From positions 1 through 43,844 of the forward strand of contig SGPL01000275.1 in assembly GCA_004802705.1 (NCBI GenBank): a stretch of 43,844 bases of DNA. Direction: 5' to 3'. Positions 10,837 to 20,096 of this stretch are shown one piece after another. The notes below the pieces were generated by a model, which was given only the letters and a program-made list of their open reading frames with translations, was not told the origin of the DNA and searched no databases. The position numbers and the translations under genes were made by a program. The stretch is from Bondarzewia mesenterica (taxonomy: Eukaryota; Basidiomycota; Agaricomycetes; Russulales; Bondarzewiaceae). Position 1 is the stretch's first letter, and each line of letters starts with the position of its first letter.

Positions 10837-12308
10837 ATGGAGGGTTCTAAGTCTCTTTCGACCATCCAATGTTCACAAAAGTCGTCTCATGTGCCCTTGT
10901 CAAACTTTGCGAGCTTTCAGAGCCATCTCTCAGCTCTCAACACCCAGCAGCGTCTCAGACCCGTTTTTCATCATGATGCCTCATACTCTGCCTTTGAGCG
11001 ACCTATGGAGGACCCGGCGGGCGTCGAAGAATATCAAAACTATGCGTGGATCCTCGCGTCTTTTGCTCGCGAGCATTTCTCTCCTTTCTCTGAAGTTTAT
11101 ACACGAACGCGAGTCTATCCAAGCGCAATCAAGTGGATGATTTGCGTCTACTGCTTTATCAGCGTCATTTTATTCTCTGCTGCACTCTACAAAAGCCGGA
11201 TATCTGCTATCCGCGCATATGGAACTAAAGGTGCAACGTACTTTGATTATTTTCTGATGTTTTGAAAATACTCAATCCGTATATCGCAAGATCCCGAGCT
11301 CTCAACTATGGATACCCTTTCCATTGAAAGCCGTCTCTTCAAATTATCCGCAATGCCACTCTCTCCTAGCATGTTCGAGCCTTTTTTCATCCGTGGCCAG
11401 TCAATCGATCCGCAATCCGTCACCGCTTGCCTGTGGCTGAATGAAGACGACCTCGATGACTTGATACCTTGGGTCGCTTACTGGCAAGGTAATAAATTTC
11501 CTTTGTTCGAGACTATGCATTTTCGTCCTAAATTTTACTTTCCCCGATTGCAGGTCCGGTTTCACTTTTGGTCGTCACACATACCATGTCTCCATCAAAC
11601 GAGCCTTCTACTCTCCATCAAAAGATACTCGGCGTTTTGAAAAATATGCCTTGGAATGTCTCGTTTTCTTGTCATCTGATGCACCTTGGTCCTGCGCACG
11701 GAGACTATCCAAATGCCTTCCTCAACATTGCTCGCCTCTTCGCTCCAACGGCTTCTGTGCTCCTCTTTCCTGGAAACCTGTCTTTGGCACCTCCTCCAAC
11801 GCTTTACTCTTCCCTTGTCTCTCTTACCCAATCCCCCACTCTTGTCAGTATTACATCTGGCACATCAGCTGCATACCCATTCTCGCCATTCTCTCCAGTA
11901 TTCCTTCCTCGCGACCATCCACTTTGGTGCACAGAACGCTTTTTTGATTCTCCCTCCAGAGCTTCTGACTGGAATGAATGTCTCTGGCAGCTCTGGCTCG
12001 AGTCCTTTGGCAACGTACACATCTTGTCTGAACCGAATTGGCAACACCTGAGGGATACGCACGCCATTTCGTCGTCTGCTATCTCCGTAAGTCAGGACAT
12101 ACTAATTCATCATCATCTCCTCTTGAAACTTTTTCCGATGTAGAACATCATACAGCGACGCTTAAGCGCAAGGTTCAAAAGCGAGACGTGCGTACTCGCC
12201 ATGAGAAGGATCGAAACACTGGGAGAGGATGACGGACGGACGGGTACCGATCAATTTAACTGGTTAAGGCAAACATGCCAAGAGTGGGCAAACGGTGTTC
12301 TTCTGTGA
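10837..12308 (+). CDS. Type II membrane protein, glycosyltransferase-like
   Basis: Four exons, 10837-11230, 11291-11488, 11554-12086 and 12144-12308, join cleanly with GT-AG introns to 429 residues. The start ATG has a good context (GCCATCATGG). A cytosolic N-terminus is followed by one hydrophobic helix (about residues 105-122, ICVYCFISVILFSAALY), typical of Golgi type II enzymes. The lumenal part contains WQGPVSLLVVTH, then NAFLNIARLFAPTASVLLFPGN, LPRDHPLWCTERFF and WNECLWQLWLESFGNV. The order recalls fungal LARGE-like (GT49) proteins, in which an N-x-AR segment precedes the donor-binding DxD. Here no DxD is obvious at that point (FPGN instead). GT49 membership is therefore an inference; catalysis may be lost or different. 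The gene itself looks intact. Confidence 0.7.
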
Positions 12309-12499
12309 TTGGGCATCCTGACTCCTGCCTTCGATGTAGCCTCCTTCGCAGACGGTAAAGAAAACAGACATTATGTATGACCCTCGATGTACAATTAGCT
12401 GATATCTGAATACATTGTGAGCACATGTCGCTTGTTGCTTGACTCCATGCAAAATTTTCTCCACAGATGAAAGTCAACGCAACACGGCAAGTGTAAAAC

Positions 12500-12593
12500 T
12501 GACCCCTGACGGAGTTGAACCGGCGACCTTGTGATTGTTCCCATGCGCTGCATTGCACTGGAATCACACGCTCTACCACTAAGCTAAGGGGCC
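12500..12593 (-). tRNA. tRNA-Trp(CCA) with 22 nt intron
   Basis: On the minus strand GGCCCCT pairs with AGGGGTC as acceptor stem, followed by discriminator A at 12500. The D-arm is GCTT/GAGC with an AGTGGTA loop. The anticodon stem TGTGA/TCACA encloses TT-CCA-G, giving anticodon CCA at 12559-12561. The T-loop is TTCAACT on a stem with one C-U mismatch. The intron occupies 12536-12557, after position 37, and contains TGGGA, which can pair with the anticodon TCCA, as expected for eukaryotic pre-tRNA. It would supply Trp-tRNA for UGG codons after Sen/Trl1-type splicing. Confidence 0.85.
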
Positions 12594-12986
12594 ATTACTG
12601 ATATAAAAAGATAATTATAACTATAAATAATTCGACTTCCAAACCCAACCCGACCAAGAAACTTCGTAACTCTTCGTCCACTTGAACCACAATTGAATAA
12701 CATCCTCGATCCCAATCCTACTCTCACCATAACTTGTTTTTTCTCGTGACAGTATTCACTTTGGAGTAGACGTCCAAACGTCATCAGTTGTTAGTAAAAA
12801 ACGGTGTTAAGCCACCTTCATATTTCCGTTTGCAAACTTCTGTTCTGTGTGCCCTTCCCTCAGTCTCGAATTGTGAACTCTTACCGATCGACCGGTGACA
12901 GCTGCAAATCACTCGCACATACGCCCATCTCGAATACGCGCTATCAACAGCTTTTAATCCTCGTTTTTTTTGCCTCAAACCACATA
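12594..12986. other. Spacer between tRNA and next gene
   Basis: About 390 bases upstream of both the minus-strand tRNA-Trp and the + strand gene at 12987. No coding frame is supported. It should hold the promoter of the latter gene. No clear TATA box was identified. Confidence 0.5.
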
Positions 12987-14290
12987 ATGGCGTCTCTGAT
13001 GACTCACTTCACTGTGCTTGACGAGCTGATTCAATTGGTTTATCAAGGCGCTTCGCGCTTTGTCGTTATGTCTCATGTCAAAGATGATGCTTGGGTCGTG
13101 CACGTTGGACTCGCTCGGGAGGGTCGTTGGTGGCAGGGACAGTGGCAGGAAAAAGATGTGCTTGAAGTCGCGGTACGTCAGGGGTTCCACAGCAATAATG
13201 CAGACAGTTAATTTTGACAGCTTGTCGAGTAGGGGAGGAAGTCTTCACCAAAAATTCTTGAAGCTTTCGCAGATTCCATTCAGTCAACGATTGTTAGAGG
13301 AGATCTCTGCATCGAAAACTGGGATCCGCTTGCAGAATCGAATAAGGACATGAAGGTCAGATTGGCGATTAGAACAAATCACCTTCATGGTAATTCTGAA
13401 GCCACACCGCTCAGCTGACTCTAGGACCTACCGCAAACAAGCCCCTCCACATGCATTTGCAGGAAATGACCACCCAAGATGCAGCGAAATTCGCTGCGAA
13501 TGAATTTATATCGGTAGGTCTTGGATCGTTTCAGGCAGTTGCACATGCTCTTATGCTTTCCAGATCGCTCTACAAGCACGATCGCGCCAATGCCGACTTC
13601 ATCCTTCAGCGTACGATGCTGCGCCCGAAAGTATGTATCCGGTATCGTCATATCTATTCATATATTGATACTCTTCATTACAGGCCACTCCACCCGTCAT
13701 ACACCTCATAGAATAAAACGTCCGCGCCATACATCCCCCTCTCCCTCGCGCGCAAGTTCGCCACCTCCTCTTAAAGCTCCTGAGGACTTCAAATCCCCTG
13801 CTCCTGACGACACAACCGAGTCTCCTTCTCCGAAACCCTCACAAGCTGAAAAGCGTTCTCGGTCTTCTAACTCAAATTTAGAAGCACCTTTGACAAGGTC
13901 GAAAAGTTCAAAATTACGTTCTCGAACTGATGACAAAGATGAGAGAAAAGGAAAACGCAAAGCAAAACCGCTGGCTTCCGAACCGACTCAAGCTGAATTG
14001 CTCGCACGTGAAGAGATTCTTGTGCTTAAGCATGAGCTGGCGAAGGCAAGGACGATGAACATGAGCCAGGGAAGTTTCGGGCCTGGAGGGAGCTCGAGCG
14101 GATTGCAAAGCCGTGCGTTCTTAACTCTTCTGTTCCTTAATTCCTTATGCAGGGAGAAAATAATTGATGGTACGCCCCAGGGTCGGTCGCACCTGCGCAA
14201 CCTGCTCGCCGTGGTGCATCGCTTGCAAATCCAAATAAAAAGGCTAGGCGATATAAAGCTGTGGAGTTTGCTAGTGATAACGAGGACTAA
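12987..14290 (+). CDS. Possible XRCC4/XLF/PAXX-like protein
   Basis: Six exons (12987-13172, 13233-13355, 13415-13513, 13564-13630, 13684-14112, 14181-14290) give 337 residues. The first about 125 residues look like one compact domain: FTVLDELIQLVYQGASRFVV, DDAWVVHVGL, a GRWWQGQW turn, a helical SSPKILEAFADSI piece, then LTLGPTANKPLHMHLQEM and an AAKFAANEFISIALQARSR helix. The rest is Ser/Pro/Lys-rich, disordered and basic, ending in GASLANPNKKARRYKAVEF and an acidic SDNED tail. A beta-rich head followed by one helix and a basic tail is the plan of the XRCC4/XLF/PAXX end-joining factors, but no diagnostic motif proves it. The acceptors of introns 1 and 5 were chosen because they alone keep the frame. 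Intact and probably nuclear; the function is an inference. Confidence 0.6.
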
Positions 14291-14830
14291 TAAACCTATT
14301 TGCTATGAGACAACGTCGACGCGTCCGGGACCTCAGCTTTAATCATATGAGTACGTTTGGATGTATTTTTTGATTCACAAATTGTATATGGCTGCGTCGG
14401 AAAAGGGCTTAAACTGAGCCTTGAGGTACAGCACGGATTGTTTTGGGCAATGTCGTGAATATCATATTGCTGGTGAGCGGGTCATTGCGTTCCCTTGCAC
14501 TTGACTCACTGTTCGCTAACAGTATGTCACAATGCGAAGATACCATATCCCCCGGTTGCTGCTGTTTGGATGGACAACATCCAGCGTTCAGGACGAAATT
14601 TCGTAATGAACTTGCCATCGTCAGACTGTCGCCCGATGCGGCCCTTGAGCTCGTATGCTACCGTCATTCATCCGGAAGATCATTTGACCTATGCATTTTC
14701 CTTAAATTTGTGTTCTACGAACAAACATGCTCCACTTTTCGACTGTACGACTGGCTAGCTTCCTGCAGGGCAACGTTCCTCTTTTCTAGCTTTTTCTTTT
14801 TCTTGCACATCTAATTTGCTGGTCCTTGAG
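14291..14830. other. Intergenic, nothing recognised
   Basis: No coding frame with recognisable content. The right end becomes promoter-like before the TATA box of the LPMO-like remnant. Confidence 0.5.
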
Positions 14831-14837
14831 TATAAAG
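14831..14837 (+). promoter_or_regulatory. TATA box of LPMO-like gene
   Basis: TATAAAG lies 61 bases upstream of the Met at 14892, a usual distance in fungal secreted-protein genes. The gene it served is decayed. Confidence 0.5.
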
Positions 14838-14891
14838 AGGGTCGACCAACCTCTCCTCACAGGCTCACGGACTCACTACTACCCGTGCAAG

Positions 14892-15720
14892 ATGTTCTCC
14901 GAGGGTTTCGCTGTCATTGTCGTTCTCTCCGCCGTAAGCTCTACCCTCGCTCATGGCGTCATCTCGTCTCCACAACGTCATTTGGTCAGTATCATGCTCA
15001 AGGTCTGAACTGCATGGTATTGATCCTCAGACGCTTCATCCTCGACTAGCCTGGTAGCAACCTTTCGTCTGTCTGCGGTTCGCAGACATACATTCTCGCG
15101 TCATCGAATCAGTAAGTGCTCAATATACCGATGTTCTCCTCTACGGCTGACGCAGGCGACAGGTACGGCAATCAGCAAGCAGAACATCAACTTTCAGAAC
15201 ACAACACGTACTTGTATACGGCGTCCTATCTGCATTGCATTGTACATCGGCATACCTTCTTGGACATAGTCTGCGTGCCAACTCTACCCTCTACCTTCAC
15301 AGTGGTCTTACCTACGCCGACAACATTGCAAACGTTCAGAATATTCTGGTCAAGTCGTCTCCATCCAGATTGACATCCGTACGCCCACACCGGTGTAGCA
15401 GTAAGTCATTTAGCAATCTCAAAGGGACACATCTAGATTGTTTCGAATTATTCTTCCGACATAGGAAATGTATCCGTAAGTGCAGCGCAATTGACAAGTA
15501 TCTGTTGTCTACGGTATTCAGGTATTCATGGGCACTGATTTCTGATCTCAACTTGAAGGGTGATTGGCTCGCCTTTGTACACGATTGAAGACGCATCGCG
15601 CACGCTATCCCGGCAAACCAGACGAGTTTTTCGGTTACGATTTCTGACCTGCTCTACTGCCTGTCCCTGCGTTCTTCAATGGAAGAGGGACGCTATGTCT
15701 ATTGACCAGACGTGAGTACA
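14892..15720 (+). pseudogene. LPMO-like secreted protein, decayed
   Basis: The first exon encodes a clean signal peptide ending in TLA, followed by HGVISSP, so the mature protein would begin with His, as in copper-dependent lytic polysaccharide monooxygenases and related proteins. Later pieces are recognisable but in different frames: SSVCGSQTYILASSN, RYGNQQAEHQ, YADNIANVQN, GQVVSIQIDIRTP, HTGVA, IPANQTSFSVTISDL and CVLQW..DAMSIDQT. This order fits the basidiomycete HGVI family often labelled chitin-binding type-4/LPMO-like. At least three frame changes and in-frame stops separate the pieces, so no full protein can be made. Some introns still have GT-AG ends. In life, family members act outside the cell on polysaccharides. 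The specific substrate is not inferable. Confidence 0.65.
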
Positions 15721-16874
15721 GTCGTTTAGAATCTCCCACATCGGCTGATTTTTTTTTTGGCCATTAAGGTACATGAGCTCAGTTGATCCCACGCAGTAAA
15801 GATATTTTGCATGTCAAAAATTTTATAACGTTGCTTGCCCTGGTTGAACAGCCAATTTGGAAGCTGTTTTGATTTGCTGCCCGCCGTCACTGCTATGCTT
15901 TGCTATGGTAGAAGCCGTACTCGGAAATCTATCCCGATGCTGTCCATGTCTTCCATTGCCCAAATAAGTCCTCATCACGCGCATCATGCTCCGTCTGTTC
16001 CAGAGGTCGAGGATTCTATCAATAATCAGAACATGCGCATCTGAAAAAATTCCGTCATCTCTCGAAGTGAGGCCGTTCGCCAGAGCTGCTTGCAATCCCA
16101 ATCATTTCAAGTCTCCCAACTGCATTCAGGCCCTTCTTTTCTCCCGAGTGCTGCTGCTGATGCGTGATGATATGCATTGTAGCCTTATTAGTAGGGAACC
16201 AAACTCCATATGGCCGTTCTGTGTTCGAACACTTGCGAGACATAGAACCCAAGTTGTCCAAGGCCTTTCCGAGAGCTAAATTTATGGCGACTGCATCAAC
16301 ATCGCCCTTCACCTTCTCAATCATGATCCCGAGCTAACTCAGTTGCTATCAACTTCAACGGTAAGTGGGGATTCTTGTGTTAGAGTCATCACTACAATTC
16401 GTTCCCTTTCCAGCCGAGTTCGTCAGGCCCCGGCATGTTCAAACCTTACATACATATGCACCAACGCATGCTACCCAAAAAAAGTGTAACAATACACTCA
16501 ATCTACCGGAGACTTGCTTCGTGAAATTTTAATTTCCTCTCACACAGAAGTCATCGCTCGAATTGGAGAGTAAATATACCCAAGTACCAAGATCCTCGGT
16601 TTTCTACGCGACAGATAGGTAACTCGCGGCTGTGGGCAAGCCCGTGTGCATATGTATAGAGTGTACCAAGTTCGCGAATTATTTAAAATAATATGGATAT
16701 ATCAATACACTAACCAAAAACAACGCCGTAATCATCAGGACGTGAACACTAAACAAACCAATCAGAGGGCGTCTGAGCAACATAAAGGGACGGAGACACG
16801 AAGGCGGTCAGGAGATGCGATATATGGAAGACGTGGGTAAGATGGAGACGACTGATATGGATCATAAGATCGTA
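15721..16874. other. Intergenic, nothing recognised
   Basis: About 1.15 kb with scattered short frames on both strands, none with recognisable motifs. It is also the 3' flank of the G-alpha gene on the minus strand. Confidence 0.45.
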
Positions 16875-18986
16875 TCAGATGAGCTCAGCTTCTTGCAGAT
16901 GATTCCGCAACACGCCTTCGCGGACCGTTCCGAGTGTTATCGCCGTCGACTGGATATCCTGTATATAAACAATACGATGATACAATGGGCGCATCAGGGC
17001 GATTCGTGTGCAAACCGTGAGTGGAATGTGGAAAGAGGGACGTACGACGACGGAAGTCATGAATGAGTAAAACCCGCGCGGCTCAGGGGAATTCTTCTTC
17101 GAGATATAAGCGAACTGTTGACGGAAATCTACAGTGAAATGCGGCAGGTTTGATTCATTATTTGGACGCAGCATGTGCGAATGACATACATTTGGCGACA
17201 GAGGGGAGGTCATTTGGTCTGTCTCCATATGTGGGCACGTAGCGCTTGACTTCGATTCCGCGCTTGAGCTTTCGCTGGAGCAGGTCACATTTGTTTAAGA
17301 ATAGGATTAGCTGAACCTGTATCGATGATTGACCCATCAATGACACGCATTTGTACAAACGACACCGACATGCGTACCTTCGCCAGCAGCTTGGATGAGC
17401 AGATTGCTTTCCATAGCAAGTAGCTGTCTTCAAGACGGTTGACCTTGCGATCCTCAGCTAAGGGCTCGTCAAAGACGGAGATGGGTGCTAAAAAGATGAT
17501 AGCGTTTGCGTCCTCAAAAAATGGATACCATGCAGATCGCTTAACCCTGACATGTCAGTCGGTCCCAATCACAACACGAGAATTGAACGTACGCAGGATC
17601 GTGCTCCCCCAACGTCATACATCATCCATTCCCGACCAGTTTCACTGCCTATATCGTTATCATCAGAAGTAGTGCGTCGTTGGAAAGCGCGACAGAACAC
17701 ACCTTTCTCGAAAAGAAATTTATATTCTTGCACTCCCATCGTCCGCAACCGCGAGCGAATAACATCATCGTCTGAGGGCTCATAGTCCCTACTAGCAATT
17801 CTTTCGGCATCATCAAGGAAGCTGTCATCATCTGAACTGTTAACGTCCACGTTGAAATATATCAGTAACATAGAAGACTCACAATCCAGGCTGATCCTCC
17901 ATTCGAATCTTTCGTTTCGCCAACACACCCTGCACCATTTCGTCCTGCCAAAGGGCTCTGATATCCTTCGCACAATCCGATATGACCTCCAGCACGTCGT
18001 CCGCCGACTCCTCCTTCCCATCTCCCGTCTCGTCCTCGATGTGCGTTCCCCTGTCCAACGCGCCCTTCCAGCCGCTCCGGGACCTAACAAAGAACTCCCT
18101 GGGACGAGTGGGATTCGGGCGCTTCGCAGGTACGAGAGGCGCGCTCACGGGGGCTGCCGTGTCCGGAAACGGTGTCGCCGGCCCGCGCAGGTCGCTCGCA
18201 TTGTCCAAGGCGGCTGCCCCGAGGCGCGATTCGAGATTTCGCTGCACGCGCCTCAGCGGCCCTAGACGCAGCAACAGCAGACGATGCTGTTCTGTGAACA
18301 AAAACTCTTGCGAGTTGATGATTGGGCGGTGCTGAATCGGAGAAAGTTCAATTTCTCCGTCGGCCGTAACCATGGCGCCGGGAGGTGCCAGTGAGTGTAG
18401 AGCTATATTTCGTGCGATACCGTCTTCGTCATCATCATCATCGTCTGAAGAAGCACTTGAGGACGAGAAAGGGAGGTGAATGGGAATCTGGGAGAGAGAT
18501 TGTGCGTGCGACATCTCACGGCCTACGGCATCGAGGATGGTGTTGACAGAGCGGACGAGATTGAGGTGGATCACCGAACGCCATGATGCGCGTTCGTCCA
18601 GCCATGCATTTTTCGCATAGGCCAGCTGGAAGTCTACCAAACGAGTCAAGATACTATTAGCACAGGACGAAGAGAGAGACCCTCACTCTTCACCGTCGTC
18701 GATTTACCTACACGAGTGGAATGAATGGTGAATAACGAAGGAATGGGATCATGGACACCCTAGACGCACCGCTTTCACTCTGACCTAGGAGCAAGACCTT
18801 GATGGGAGGCTTCTTCCGCTTCTTCGCGTTCACCTCCGCCTTGATCTGCTCATCGATCATATCGCTCACGCGTTGAGCCTCTGCTTCCTGTCGCTCTCTC
18901 TCGGTGCGCTGCTCAGGGGACTCATCCTTCGGTGGCGCTATGGCCGCAGTCAAGGGATCCGGCGAGTCGACGGATGGGCGGGTCAT
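16875..18986 (-). CDS. G-protein alpha subunit, long-insert type
   Basis: Nine minus-strand exons (18986-18770, 18707-18687, 18633-17883, 17821-17703, 17648-17593, 17539-17378, 17316-17190, 17128-17046, 16958-16875) give 539 residues, against about 350 for a standard G-alpha. G1 is GQSESGKST (68-76), with the Lys-Ser-Thr on a 21 nt micro-exon. Switch I is RLRTMG (354-359), G3 is DVGGARS (381-387), G4 is NKCD (450-453), and TSVV is near the G5 position. The helical domain is expanded by about 150 residues and includes a run of Ser then Asp (SSSSASSDDDDDDED). Two features are odd. The catalytic Gln of DVGGQ is Ala, and there is no N-terminal Gly for myristoylation (it begins MTRPS). Membrane heterotrimeric signalling is the family role. 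This divergent type may lack normal GTP hydrolysis. The exon 6 acceptor (TTAAG) was chosen to keep frame. Confidence 0.85.
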
Positions 18987-20096
18987 GCTGTGTTGGTGAG
19001 AACGAAATGATGGAGGATGAAAAGGGAGGGAATAGCAAGGGGGGAGAAAGCAGGGGGGACTATGTATAGTCTGATCATGTTCGTGATCTGTGAGGATTCT
19101 ACGAGATCTGGAAAGGCCTGAAGGCGCCCACGCTAATAGGAATGGAGATTCCATGCCGGCAGCCATGAATACTTTGTCTTCTCTTCTTGCTGATGGTCAT
19201 CACACCTGTGTGTGTCAGGGTCTACTAGAAATGCAACTGCTCGCCTCCGCGACATTGCAGACCATGAATGGCAGCTCTTCCGCGTATGGCTAAGAACAAA
19301 GGCAAAAAGTTTGCCTGCATCAGCTACAGCGCTCATCAGTTAGCGCGCGAATCAAGCCTGGACTGACCGCAAGCTTTGATGGCATGATGGTTACAAGGAC
19401 TCAATAGCTGTGTAGCGTTTTACCGTCAGTCCCAATTGGAGCTGCCGATCGTTGTTGCCGACCGACGGAACTGTGGTTATCGTCTGATGGTGACTGGACA
19501 GTAAAAAAAAAGTGATAAAATGAAGAGTTCAAACTTCATATGGTCGAACCAAGCCGCGATCATGACATGGGACAGGATTTTTTGGAGATAGCCAGCCAAA
19601 AGGGGATGAGGAACGGCCCGTGGTAAGTGATCGGAGGAACTAAAGAGACTCGTAGAAATTTCGTACGATTTGCTAATCCTGAATAAATCCCCTTCCTCCG
19701 ACCTTCAAGTGATGGTAGTTTTAGTGTGTACTCTACGACAATTTAAATAATCTTACTTGATCAAGCTATCTTTTCTTTGCAATTTTGAAGAACAGCGTAA
19801 GGGCGCATACTTATGTGTGACATTGAGAACCCGGTACAGCTCTACATCATTACGATTTACTATAACGTTAACCTTTGTGGCGTCCGTCATGTAGAGTACG
19901 ATGGACAATAACAATCGGACTGTGTATCGGACTGACCATCAACTTACCAGGACTGAGGCCAGATGAACCTAAGGAAAGCCCGCCCTTTGCCCGCTCGCCG
20001 CTTTGCATACAGCACTAAGAAAGCCATCTCGGACTTCCCTGTCACGGTCGCAATCCCGTCAGACAGATATTGGACCAGGAGCACAATTGCCAAGTT
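18987..20096. other. Intergenic, nothing recognised
   Basis: Upstream region of the G-alpha gene. No supported coding frame, RNA gene or repeat. Promoter elements were not resolved. Confidence 0.45.

Noticed and set aside
18425..18445. CAT/ATC triplet run as a microsatellite
   Set aside because: It encodes the poly-Asp stretch of the G-alpha protein on the minus strand and is too short to call separately.
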